Origin: an uncultured Oscillospiraceae bacterium
GTDB lineage: Bacteria > Bacillota > Clostridia > Oscillospirales > Oscillospiraceae
DNA: 24,231 nt
Assembly: GCA_910587395.1 (NCBI GenBank)
Contig: CAJULJ010000040.1
Span: 1-24,231 of the forward strand
Reading direction: 5' to 3'
Shown here: piece by piece, positions 1 through 7,556 of the stretch
How positions within the stretch are numbered: position 1 is the stretch's first letter
How the letters are laid out: the number at the start of each line of letters is the position of its first letter
Notes under the pieces: generated by a model
The model's database searches: none
What the model was told of the DNA's origin: nothing
Seen by the model: only the letters and a program-made list of their open reading frames with translations
Position numbers and translations under genes: made by a program

Positions 1-177
1 CCCCCTTTTCTTTGAGGACGATTATATCATATTTTTATTGACGACGCCATGTAATTAGTCCTTCCCTAATCTCATGGAATAGATGCAGTTTACCATAGCT
101 AACCATTCTTGCCAATAGGGAATCTCCACTTTTTTGGTGGGATTTTTCTGAGGATGCTTTTCTCCTCTTTTCCTCGT
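1..177. other. non-coding stretch, no gene recognised
   Basis: I see no convincing coding sequence here. A weak hairpin (AATC/GATT at 121-124 and 141-144, CCAC/GTGG at 126-129 and 137-140) is followed on the plus strand by a short T run at 143-147. It could be the terminator of a plus-strand gene lying before the window, but this cannot be tested from the window alone. Confidence 0.4.
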
Positions 178-211
178 AAAAAACCGCTGGGCCTTCCCCT
201 CCCGACGGTTT
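178..211 (-). terminator. rho-independent terminator of the TSUP gene
   Basis: Read on the minus strand, AAACCG (211-206) pairs with CGGTTT (186-181). An inner GGG/CCC extends the stem with one wobble and one mismatch, and six T follow the right arm. It lies about 30 bases after the TSUP stop codon. Confidence 0.7.
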
Positions 212-239
212 CTGCCGCATTGATTTTAGCGGATCTGGC

Positions 240-1025
240 TCAACCCCTGAGTCCGCGCCACACATTGTACAAACAGATGGCCACGATCAGCCCCATCAGG
301 CCGATGAACAGCCGCTCCACCAGCTTGTTGTCCATTTTCTTATTGAGCATGCGGCCCACCACGCCGCCGCCCACGCCGCCGCCCACCATCACCAGCAGCA
401 CCGGCCAGTGGAAAACCGGTACCGTATGGGTGAACAGCGTGGTCAGCAGGCTGGCAATCTGGCTGAACAGGATGATGTACAGGCTGTTGGACGCGGCGGT
501 TTTGGTGTCCATACTGAAAAAGAAGTACAGCACCACCAGGTTGATGGGTCCGCCGCCGATGCCCAAAAAGCTGGACATGACACCCAGCACAAGCCCGATG
601 ACCACGCACACCGGCGCGGCAGTGACCTTGTGGGTGCGAATGCGGCTCTTGTTCACCGTATACACCAGCGTCCCCAGCGTAATGATCCCCAGGCAGGCCG
701 CCTGTACCGCTCCCACCCTGTTCTGATTCTCAAACAGAGATTTCACCAGCTCAAACAGCTGCTTGCCCATCAGCCCGCCGATGGCCGCGCCGACAGCCAG
801 AGGCGTTCCAGTGCGCACATCCACCCCGCTGTCTCCTTTGGTCAGGGCCCGGGTGACGGAATAGCAGCTCATGGACAGCACTGTACAGCCGGACAAAAAG
901 CTGATGGCCGCCACCGTCTCCAGCTCCAACAGATCCAGCACCGGCTTGATGACCACACCGCCGCCGATGCCGCAGATGGCGCCCACGACGCTGGCCAGAA
1001 AGCTCACCAAAAAAAAGATCGCCAT
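240..1025 (-). CDS. TSUP family membrane protein (TauE/SafE-type anion exporter)
   Basis: A 261-residue polytopic membrane protein of the TSUP (TauE/SafE) family, whose members export sulfite, sulfoacetate or other small organosulfur anions across the cytoplasmic membrane. The family signature is visible as two Gly-rich repeats: GAICGIGGGVVIKP near residue 16 and a second SFLGIGGGPINL in the C-terminal half. Six to eight hydrophobic segments surround them. I chose the ATG at 1025 because AGGAGGG sits about eight bases upstream. A longer reading from 1073 would add 16 non-hydrophobic residues and run over the promoter of the divergent regulator. It diverges from the ROK gene, so the two may be co-regulated. 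The substrate cannot be read from sequence, but an anion exporter next to a NitT/TauT-type importer operon is suggestive. Confidence 0.88.
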   Translation of the reverse strand: MAIFFLVSFLASVVGAICGIGGGVVIKPVLDLLELETVAAISFLSGCTVLSMSCYSVTRALTKGDSGVDVRTGTPLAVGAAIGGLMGKQLFELVKSLFENQNRVGAVQAACLGIITLGTLVYTVNKSRIRTHKVTAAPVCVVIGLVLGVMSSFLGIGGGPINLVVLYFFFSMDTKTAASNSLYIILFSQIASLLTTLFTHTVPVFHWPVLLVMVGGGVGGGVVGRMLNKKMDNKLVERLFIGLMGLIVAICLYNVWRGLRG

Positions 1026-1053
1026 AGTTTCTACCCTCCTGTTTCCCCACGCC

Positions 1054-1082
1054 TTGACACCGGGGACGTACACCGATATAAT
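1054..1082 (+). promoter_or_regulatory. consensus sigma-A promoter of the ROK regulator gene
   Basis: TTGACA at 1054-1059 and TATAAT at 1077-1082 are separated by exactly 17 bases, a perfect housekeeping promoter. The expected start is near 1089, giving a leader of roughly 50 bases. The -10 overlaps a dyad with arms ATATAA (1076-1081) and TTATAT (1086-1091), a possible operator. Confidence 0.85.
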
Positions 1083-1107
1083 AATTTATATGGGGCGGAA
1101 ATTCCAC

Positions 1108-1124
1108 CCTTTTTTGAAAAAAGG
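1108..1124. promoter_or_regulatory. 17-bp perfect palindrome in the ROK leader, candidate operator
   Basis: CCTTTTTT (1108-1115), a central G, then AAAAAAGG (1117-1124) form a perfect inverted repeat just upstream of the ribosome-binding site of the ROK gene. It also lies about 80 bases upstream of the TSUP start on the other strand. Its place between two divergent genes fits an autoregulatory operator; a leader hairpin is the alternative. Confidence 0.4.
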
Positions 1125-1141
1125 CGGGAGGCGGTGGAGAA

Positions 1142-2371
1142 ATGCAGTTTGAACAGGGTAACAACCTTCCACGGGTCAAGGTGACCAACCAGTCCTCCAT
1201 CCTCCGCATGGTGTACCACTGTGCTCCCATCACCCGGGCGGACATCGCCAAGCGGCTGGACCTCACCCTGCCTACTATCACCACCAACATCAGCGCCATG
1301 ATCTCCGCCGGCCTGGTGCAGGAGCTGGACTCCCCGGAGCTTGCGGACCATCGCCACGGACGCCGCAGCCGTCTGCTGGACATCGTACCCGACGCACGGC
1401 ATTTTGTGGGCGTGGAGATGCGCGGCTCGGAAAGCGCCGTCTGCCTCACCGATTACCGGGGGCAGATGTTGGGCTCCCGCTCCTCCCCCGCTCCCAGCCG
1501 AGACTATGAGGAAAATCTGGATATGACCTGCGCCCTGATTCAAGAGATGCTGGCCGACAGCCGTTTCACGCTTGATGACGTGGACGGCCTGGGCTTCTGC
1601 GTCCCCGGACTGGTGGACGGCAGAGCGGGCATGTTAAAGGTCCGTCCCAGCTACAATTGGTACGACAAGCCTATCCTGCGGGACGTGGGACGCCGTTTGG
1701 AGCTGCGCTGCCCCATCACTGTGGAAAACAATACCTGCGCCCGGGCCTACGGAGCTTCTCTGTTCCAGCGGGAGCTGCTGAACAATGTCCCCACCTTCGC
1801 CTATCTGTTCATCCATGCAGGCATCGCCTGTCCACTGATCCTCAACCTGTCCAGTGCCTTCGGCTCCATCGTGGGCGCGGGCGAGGTGGGCCATATGGTT
1901 ATGGAGCCCAACGGTCCCCAATGCACCTGCGGCAACCACGGCTGCCTGGAGGCTATCTCCAGCGACCGGGCCATCATCGCCCGGTGTATGGACGCCCTGG
2001 CCCGAGGAGGCGCATCCATCCTTCGCTCCCTGTGCCCCATGGGCGAGGAGCCCACCATGGCCCACATCCTCGACGCCCAGCGGGCCGGAGACCCCGACGT
2101 CTACCTCATCGTAGAGCGGGCGGTCTACACCCTGGGGCTTGCCATCGCCAACATCGACAACTTCACCTGTCCCCACGCCATGCTCATTGAGGGGGAGCTG
2201 TTCCGCAGCGACGACAATCGCCGTCAGCTTCTGGATGTGGTTCACCGCAATATCTGTAAAGTGACTGGCGCTAACACCAATTTTGTCTTTGTGGAACCGG
2301 ACGAGTTCAGCGGCGCCCGAGGTGCGGCAGCGGTGGCCATCTTCCATGACCTCCAGTCTGCGGCCGAGTGA
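1142..2371 (+). CDS. ROK family transcriptional regulator (NagC/XylR-like)
   Basis: A 409-residue ROK regulator. Residues about 17-60 form a winged helix-turn-helix of the kind seen in NagC, Mlc and XylR. The rest is a sugar-kinase-like ROK fold that senses a sugar or sugar phosphate. The zinc-binding ROK motif is intact: Gly250-His251, then Cys261, Cys263 and Cys268 (CTCGNHGC). The kinase function appears lost. The N-terminal ATP-binding DxGxT is replaced by VEMRGSES, and the usual catalytic ENDAN reads ENNTC at 195-199, so the Asp is Asn. It is therefore a sensor, not the missing GlcNAc kinase. The start follows a GGAGG-rich stretch. The gene diverges from the TSUP gene and converges on nagA. 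It is the likely regulator of the ten-gene operon beyond the shared terminator; that link is inferred from position. Confidence 0.9.
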   Translation: MQFEQGNNLPRVKVTNQSSILRMVYHCAPITRADIAKRLDLTLPTITTNISAMISAGLVQELDSPELADHRHGRRSRLLDIVPDARHFVGVEMRGSESAVCLTDYRGQMLGSRSSPAPSRDYEENLDMTCALIQEMLADSRFTLDDVDGLGFCVPGLVDGRAGMLKVRPSYNWYDKPILRDVGRRLELRCPITVENNTCARAYGASLFQRELLNNVPTFAYLFIHAGIACPLILNLSSAFGSIVGAGEVGHMVMEPNGPQCTCGNHGCLEAISSDRAIIARCMDALARGGASILRSLCPMGEEPTMAHILDAQRAGDPDVYLIVERAVYTLGLAIANIDNFTCPHAMLIEGELFRSDDNRRQLLDVVHRNICKVTGANTNFVFVEPDEFSGARGAAAVAIFHDLQSAAE

Positions 2372-2397
2372 CCGGCTTTACAACAAAACAACTTCGC

Positions 2398-2428
2398 AAG
2401 AGCGCCGCGGTATGGCCGCGGCGCTCTT
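2398..2428. terminator. bidirectional terminator between the ROK gene and nagA
   Basis: A 13-bp perfect stem (2398-2410 with 2416-2428) with a five-base loop. It begins AAGAGCGCC and ends GGCGCTCTT, so it gives a short T run on either strand. It lies between two convergent stop codons at 2371 and 2434 and probably ends both transcripts. Confidence 0.8.
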
Positions 2429-2433
2429 TACGT

Positions 2434-3585
2434 TCACTTCTCCAGCAAACGCCCTCGAGTAAATACCATGTCCACTCTATCCTCCCCATCCAGCACCACC
2501 AAATCGGCGTCCTTTCCGTCGGCGATGGAGCCCTTGCGGTCAAACACGCCAACGAGCCGGGCCGGGTTCTCCGTCAAGGCGGGCAGCAGCTCCTCCACAG
2601 GCCGGCCAGTAAAGGCCACCAAGCTGCGCAGGGCGGCGTCCTGGGTGAGGGTGCTCCCAGCCCGCACACCGGTGGCGGCCAGCTTGGCGTCCCCATCCTC
2701 CACCACCACCTCATTGACCCCAAGATGGTAGTTTCCATCGGGCAGGCCCGCCGCCATGATGGAGTCAGTAATTGCCACCACCTTATCCAGTCCCTTGGTT
2801 TTGAGGAGCAGGCGCACCACTCCGGGATGGAGGTGACGGCCGTCGCAGATCATCTCACAGTACACGTCCGACTCCAGCACCGCCCCCATGATGGCGGGCC
2901 GGTGCTGGTGGAGCAGACCCATGGCATTGAAGGTGTGGGTGGCGGCCTGCACCCCCCTCCGGATGGCTTCCATGGATGTCTCATAATCCGCGCCTGAGTG
3001 GCCAATGGCGGTGACAATACCCAGTGCTTTGGCGGCAGGGATCATGTCCACCACCCCCTCCACCTCCGGAGAGACCGTGAGGTAACGGATTCCCCCCTCC
3101 GCCCGTTCCTGATAGGCATTCAGCAGCTTCGCGTCCCCCTTACGCAGCAGGCGCTCCGGCATGGCCCCCTTGTACTCAGAGGCCAGGAAGGGCCCCTCCA
3201 GGTGGATGCCCAGCAGCTCGGACGTGGGCTGCTCTCCGGCCTTATGGGCCTTGAACTGGTCGATGCACCATTCCGTCTGCTCCACCGTGTCGGTGAGCAC
3301 CGAGCACAGCCAGGAGGTGGTGCCGTTCCCGGCAAAAAAACGGCTGATTTTTTCTAAATCCTCTGCGGCCGCGCCGTTCACATCCACCCCTACCGCCCCA
3401 TGGGTATGTACGTCGATGAAGCCGGGGACCACCCTTTTGCCGGACACATCCACCACCTGCACGCGCTCAGGGATCAGGGCATCCACATCCAGCACCCGGA
3501 GCTTTCCCTGGACCAGCCTCAGCGTTTTGGCCTGAAATCTACGGCCGATGTACACCTGACCGTTGACGATATAGGTCTCACCCAT
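2434..3585 (-). CDS. nagA: N-acetylglucosamine-6-phosphate deacetylase
   Basis: A 383-residue cytosolic amidohydrolase that removes acetate from GlcNAc-6-phosphate to give GlcN-6-phosphate. The family landmarks are in order: DVHTHG near residue 60, HLEGPF near 130 (metal-binding Glu), IGHSG near 195, THTFNAM near 217 and TDS near 275 (catalytic Asp). Length is normal. The ATG at 3585 has GGAGGAG a few bases upstream. It is the last gene of the operon, 15 bases after the NagB-like gene, and is followed by the shared terminator. Of the operon's central enzymes this one looks least altered, so it is the best anchor for an N-acetylated amino sugar as substrate. Confidence 0.93.
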   Translation of the reverse strand: MGETYIVNGQVYIGRRFQAKTLRLVQGKLRVLDVDALIPERVQVVDVSGKRVVPGFIDVHTHGAVGVDVNGAAAEDLEKISRFFAGNGTTSWLCSVLTDTVEQTEWCIDQFKAHKAGEQPTSELLGIHLEGPFLASEYKGAMPERLLRKGDAKLLNAYQERAEGGIRYLTVSPEVEGVVDMIPAAKALGIVTAIGHSGADYETSMEAIRRGVQAATHTFNAMGLLHQHRPAIMGAVLESDVYCEMICDGRHLHPGVVRLLLKTKGLDKVVAITDSIMAAGLPDGNYHLGVNEVVVEDGDAKLAATGVRAGSTLTQDAALRSLVAFTGRPVEELLPALTENPARLVGVFDRKGSIADGKDADLVVLDGEDRVDMVFTRGRLLEK

Positions 3586-3600
3586 GCTCTCCTCCGCTTT

Positions 3601-4422
3601 TCAGTCCGGCAGATCAACCACAAACCTGGTGGCGCGGATCAACGCGTCCGGGTGGGTCTGCATCAGAGTGGCGGGGAAATGAGCGGACACCTCGCCGTAG
3701 GCCGCGTGGCGCAGAACCGCCCGGTGCCAATCCCGGAACACGCCCAGACGTACCTTGCGGGCGTTGAAAATTTCATTCATGCCGATGGTGACGCACCAGC
3801 GGGGCATATCGTCGATGGCCCCATTCAAATCACCGATGGCGTTGGCCGTCCGGGTCTCCGGGGAGATCTCCAGCACCCGGGTGTGGAGCTGCTTGAACTG
3901 CTCTGGGGTCAGCCCGTCTTGGGCCTCATTGAACGCCAGATGTCCGTTGATGCCGATACCGCCGAAGCAGATATCCACCCCGCCCAGCTTCTCAATCACC
4001 TGATCCATATATCCGGGGTCATTGGGGTCGGGGAACACCCGCTGGCTCTCAGGCATGACCAGCTCCGGTCTGATTTTAGAGTACACCGCCCGCTCCATAA
4101 AGCCCCGGAAGCTGAGCTTATCGCTTTGGTCGATCCACTGCTTGTCATCAGTGAGGTACTCGTCCATATTGAGGAACCAGACATTTTTCAGGCTGATATT
4201 CTCGCCATTTACGATATCCACAAAATAGGGATACTGTCCCACCGGCCCCACAGGGCAGATAAACACGGTGCTCTCCCCCAGCGCGTTTTTCCGTTTGATC
4301 TCGTCGGCCATTTCCCAGGCAATCGCCCGGAACACAGCGGCGTTGTCCGGCAGCACCTCAATGGGCACCTTTGGGGCGGACAGCAGCTCCTGCCGGTCGT
4401 AAAAATAGTAGTCATGACGCAT
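3601..4422 (-). CDS. NagB-like glucosamine-6-phosphate isomerase/deaminase family protein, atypical active site
   Basis: A 273-residue member of the Glucosamine_iso family; NagB converts GlcN-6-phosphate to fructose-6-phosphate plus ammonia. NMDEY at 85-89 holds the general-base Asp, and GGIGINGHLAFNE at 154-166 is the signature. Compared with E. coli NagB from memory, three differences stand out. The GxxxDGH Asp (Asp141) is Asn159, while the His and Glu that follow are kept. The phosphate loop PTGGTP reads PVGPVG near 57-62. The Lys208 region reads RDWHRAV. Such divergent NagB-likes occur in Clostridia, so this may be a distinct subfamily with a changed substrate. The start at 4422 has AAAGGAGGG eight bases before it. 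The gene lies between the DUF4838 gene and nagA, with 15-base gaps on both sides. Confidence 0.82.
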   Translation of the reverse strand: MRHDYYFYDRQELLSAPKVPIEVLPDNAAVFRAIAWEMADEIKRKNALGESTVFICPVGPVGQYPYFVDIVNGENISLKNVWFLNMDEYLTDDKQWIDQSDKLSFRGFMERAVYSKIRPELVMPESQRVFPDPNDPGYMDQVIEKLGGVDICFGGIGINGHLAFNEAQDGLTPEQFKQLHTRVLEISPETRTANAIGDLNGAIDDMPRWCVTIGMNEIFNARKVRLGVFRDWHRAVLRHAAYGEVSAHFPATLMQTHPDALIRATRFVVDLPD

Positions 4423-4437
4423 AAAAGCGCCCTCCTT

Positions 4438-6306
4438 TCAAGGCTTTTCGGGGCGGAACCCCGTATAATTTTCCGTGACCTCCAGCACTCGGTACACATC
4501 CAGCCAGAGCTGGAAGTCCAGTTCTTTTTCGCAGATCAGATCCCGGAACGCCTGCCAGCTGTCCCCTGCCTTTTTCTCCTCTCCCCGGGCCAATTGCCGC
4601 AGGGTCCGCGACAGCTTGAGTACATACTCCCGGTGGTAATCCAGCACCCTCCAGAAGGGAGTAGCCCAGCCGGCTTGATTCCGGTGGGCGTCCAGCGTGG
4701 GCGCAAAGTCTAAACACAGCTCCCGAATGGCCTCCATCCAAGCGGCAATATTCTCATCCAGGCGGTCACCCTTGCCGTTGACGTAATCTGTGCTGCTCAG
4801 GTTGGACAGCTGGAATAGAAAATCGGCCACAGCAGGCCAATCCTTCCCATAGGCCGCAGAGAAATACTCCTCCATCAGCTGATTCACGCCGACGCTCACG
4901 TCCGTCAGCGTGCGGCCGAGCACATAATTCGGAAAAAAGCTGGGCAGTCCCGCACGCAACTCCTGACAGCTGATATAGCCATTGAGGCCAAGCACTTCCA
5001 ACTGCTTCACATCCCCGCTGATAACCCGCGCCAGCTTCATATAACCGAAATCCCCGTAATGCGCCCGGCCCAGAGGGTAGTCGTAGACAAAGCCGTCGCC
5101 CTGAAAATGCTTCTGCCAGCCTCGAAGGAACGCCAGATTTTCGGACAAACTGGTAGGCAGGGTAATTTGGTTGCGCACATAGGCCGGGATGGCGGGCAGC
5201 TTTTTCTCCACCTGATAAGATTGCTCAAACGTGCGGCTGATGGGGGCGAACATGAGGACAAACCGACCCGGGTTTGTCAAACGCGCTTTGATGGGAGGCC
5301 ATAGCAGCTCCTGATAGAGCAGGAATACGATTTTCGTCCCAAATCCCTCTGCCGTCAGGCGGCGGTCGATCTCGTTGAGCAGTTCTACATACTGATCCGA
5401 CGGGGTGGTCTTTTGGCATCCCTCACATTCGCACACATTGTTGTAGGCATCCGCCAGCCAGACATGGAGATAGTCTGTATTGGGATTGGCTCGGGCATAT
5501 TCCGTCACCAAAGCGGCAAAGGCGTCCACCGCCTCCCCATGGTGGAAGCACAGATTGGTGTTGGCAGGTACGCCCTTGTACAGATCCCGCACACCGTCCA
5601 CCAGCGCCGCCAGGGGACGTTTGTCTTGACGCAGCGGCTCCGGGTCTGCGTCCCAGGACTGGGCCACACAGCCCAGCGCCTCCCCTGTCCAGCCATGGCC
5701 CACCTTGTGGAGCAGCAGGCCCCGGCGTTTCATTTCCCGCTCCGCCTCCTCCATCCAGGCCAGCGCGTCCTCAAGCGCAAAGGACTCCGGCCCCCGCAGA
5801 GGATTGCCCCGGTGCTCATACCAGCGGGCATAAAAAATATACGGCGACTTAAATTGCAAGAAAAAGCTGTTGTACCCTGTTTTGGGGAGCCAGTCGATGA
5901 AGTCAAGCACATTTTCCCGGCTGTTCGCCCCTTCGATGCACACGCCGCGGTGATAAAAGGACGCCCTGTGCTCATACTTCAACATAAGCTCTTTCCGGGT
6001 AATCGTGGGTACGACCTCTCCTACCTTCCCTGGGGCCAAAAACCGGCACCCCAGGCGGCGCAGGCAATCGTATGCGCCCAGCAGCACCGAGCCGCTTCGG
6101 TTCCCCACAATAAAGCCCTCCGTACCCTTCAGCTTCACAGAAAACCAGTCAGGCAGGCCGGGGTCCTGGTCTGGACGCACCCCCAGGCTGATCGTAACAG
6201 CTCCCTTCTCCCCCGCCAGCATCCGACCCAGATAAGCAGACAGCTCAGCAGCGGCAAATGCTACGGGTTCCGCCGCGTCCGGTGAAAAAATGGTCTTGAT
6301 TTCCAC
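4438..6306 (-). CDS. DUF4838 (GH163-like) glycoside hydrolase family protein, apparently cytosolic
   Basis: A 622-residue protein. The first 110 or so residues resemble the N-terminal alpha/beta domain of GH67/GH20-type enzymes (AAAELSAYLGRML, then a GAYDCLRRLGCRFL stretch). The centre has the DUF4838 pattern with WLADAYNN followed by Cys292, Cys294 and Cys297, and acidic and aromatic residues typical of a TIM-barrel glycosidase. As I recall, DUF4838 underlies CAZy family GH163, endo-beta-N-acetylglucosaminidases acting on complex N-glycans in Bacteroides. That fits a neighbour of nagA. There is no signal peptide or lipobox, so it should act on an imported glycan. The start is GTG at 6306, preceded by GGAGGAG. 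A hairpin separates it from the binding-protein gene. The family call is fairly secure; the activity is inferred. Confidence 0.72.
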   Translation of the reverse strand: MEIKTIFSPDAAEPVAFAAAELSAYLGRMLAGEKGAVTISLGVRPDQDPGLPDWFSVKLKGTEGFIVGNRSGSVLLGAYDCLRRLGCRFLAPGKVGEVVPTITRKELMLKYEHRASFYHRGVCIEGANSRENVLDFIDWLPKTGYNSFFLQFKSPYIFYARWYEHRGNPLRGPESFALEDALAWMEEAEREMKRRGLLLHKVGHGWTGEALGCVAQSWDADPEPLRQDKRPLAALVDGVRDLYKGVPANTNLCFHHGEAVDAFAALVTEYARANPNTDYLHVWLADAYNNVCECEGCQKTTPSDQYVELLNEIDRRLTAEGFGTKIVFLLYQELLWPPIKARLTNPGRFVLMFAPISRTFEQSYQVEKKLPAIPAYVRNQITLPTSLSENLAFLRGWQKHFQGDGFVYDYPLGRAHYGDFGYMKLARVISGDVKQLEVLGLNGYISCQELRAGLPSFFPNYVLGRTLTDVSVGVNQLMEEYFSAAYGKDWPAVADFLFQLSNLSSTDYVNGKGDRLDENIAAWMEAIRELCLDFAPTLDAHRNQAGWATPFWRVLDYHREYVLKLSRTLRQLARGEEKKAGDSWQAFRDLICEKELDFQLWLDVYRVLEVTENYTGFRPEKP

Positions 6307-6342
6307 ACAATCTCCTCCAATCCAGCGGGAATGGGCGGAAAG

Positions 6343-6383
6343 GAACCCTATGGGCCGGACTTGAACTCCGTCCCATAGGGTCC
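6343..6383 (-). other. intercistronic RNA hairpin between the binding-protein and DUF4838 genes
   Basis: A 9-bp perfect inverted repeat, CCCTATGGG (6346-6354) and CCCATAGGG (6372-6380), extends by three more pairs including one wobble. The loop holds a second short stem (CGGA/TCCG). No T run follows on the minus strand, so it is not a simple terminator. It more likely stabilises or partly attenuates the transcript. Confidence 0.6.
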
Positions 6384-6419
6384 GTTCCTATGCGCTAAGC
6401 TTTATTTGTTTCGCAGCTC

Positions 6420-7487
6420 TTACTTGAGGGCCTCTTCCATCACATCGAACAGGACGAAGTCGCCCACGTCCTCCTTGACGTCGCTGGCCTCGATGTTGCC
6501 GCCGGAGAGCATGTCGTTCTGCATCCCCTCGTAATAGCCCTTGATGGTGCCATCAGCCAAGCCGGACTTCAAATCGTCGATGTTGAACCAGTGGGCGTCA
6601 CCTAGCTGGAGCTGGTTGGATTCCAGGCTGGTCTTGGTCCGGTCGGCGCAGTACTGGGCCACGGTGTCATAGTTCGCCTCCTGGGAGCCCCAGTCCATGC
6701 CCTTATACAGAGCGCGGCTGAAACGCACCAGGATGTCATGGTTCTCCTCAGCGTAGCTGGGCAGGCAGATCCAGCTGGAGATGTTGGTGGAGCCGTCGGC
6801 GAACTCGATCTCATAGGAGCCCTCCACCTGCTGGAGGATCTGGCCGGAATAGGGGTTCCAGGCGATAGCGGCGTCGATGGTGCCGGACACGGCAGCGGGC
6901 ACGATGTTGTCAATACCCAAGGACATAGCGGTCACATCGTCGGTGGTCAGGCCTGCCACGGCCAAGGCATTCTTGAAGGTGGACTCAGAGGAGGAACCGG
7001 GATTGTAGGCGATAGTCTTACCGGCTAGGTCCTCGACGGTCTGGATACCGCTGTCGGGCATACAGACGACCTTATCAACAGTGTGAACGGAGCTGGGAGC
7101 AAAGATGACGGCGTTGCCCAGAATGCACAGACGGTGAGCACCCTTGCCGATGTACGCCAAGTCAATGGAGCCACCCTCCATCGCCGCGATCTCAGAGGGG
7201 CCGTCGCCAAACTCAGTCAGCTCAACGGTGATCCCCTCTTCCTCAAAGCAACCCTGCTCGATGGCGGACAGCACGCCCCAGAGGGAGGCGTAGTTGGCCA
7301 TGTAGCCGATGCGCAGGGTGATGGGCTCCACGGCGGGCTCGGTGGGGGCCTCGGACTCGGGGGCGGCGGGCTCGCTGGCGGGAGCCTGGGACTCGGGGGC
7401 CTTGCTGGCCTCGCTGGCGGGACTGCCGCAGGCCACAAGAGACAGCATCATAACCAGGGCCAACAGCATAGCGGTCAGTTTCTTCAT
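6420..7487 (-). CDS. ABC transporter substrate-binding lipoprotein, NitT/TauT (SsuA/NMT1-like) family
   Basis: A 355-residue exported lipoprotein. It has a Lys-Lys signal peptide (MKKLTAMLLALVMML) ending in the lipobox LVAC, then a Ser/Ala/Glu/Pro-rich linker to about residue 55. The mature part starts ITLRIGYMANYASLWGVL and resembles the NMT1/SsuA/TauA class of periplasmic-type binding proteins, which capture sulfonates, nitrate, pyrimidine precursors or similar small molecules. I chose the ATG at 7487 because AGGAGG lies eight bases upstream and the signal peptide starts there. A reading from 7553 would add 22 non-signal residues. It follows its ATPase and permease genes in the operon. This family is not the usual one for sugars, which is a notable mismatch with nagA. 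Confidence 0.88.
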   Translation of the reverse strand: MKKLTAMLLALVMMLSLVACGSPASEASKAPESQAPASEPAAPESEAPTEPAVEPITLRIGYMANYASLWGVLSAIEQGCFEEEGITVELTEFGDGPSEIAAMEGGSIDLAYIGKGAHRLCILGNAVIFAPSSVHTVDKVVCMPDSGIQTVEDLAGKTIAYNPGSSSESTFKNALAVAGLTTDDVTAMSLGIDNIVPAAVSGTIDAAIAWNPYSGQILQQVEGSYEIEFADGSTNISSWICLPSYAEENHDILVRFSRALYKGMDWGSQEANYDTVAQYCADRTKTSLESNQLQLGDAHWFNIDDLKSGLADGTIKGYYEGMQNDMLSGGNIEASDVKEDVGDFVLFDVMEEALK

Positions 7488-7556
7488 CTCATTTTCCTCC
7501 TTGATTTTTTTGGGGCTTGCCTGTATCTCAACCGTTGGAAAGCGGTCAGGCACAAC

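Noticed and set aside
35..265. A 76-codon minus-strand reading frame
   Set aside because: No recognisable family, overlaps the TSUP terminator and the TSUP 3' end, no ribosome-binding site.
1142..2371. The ROK protein as the GlcNAc kinase of the pathway
   Set aside because: It has a DNA-binding domain, lacks the ATP motif and has Asn for the catalytic Asp.
6360..6377. A tRNA T-arm look-alike (GTTCAAGTCC) in the intercistronic hairpin
   Set aside because: The flanking stem does not pair as a T arm and there is no acceptor, D or anticodon arm around it.
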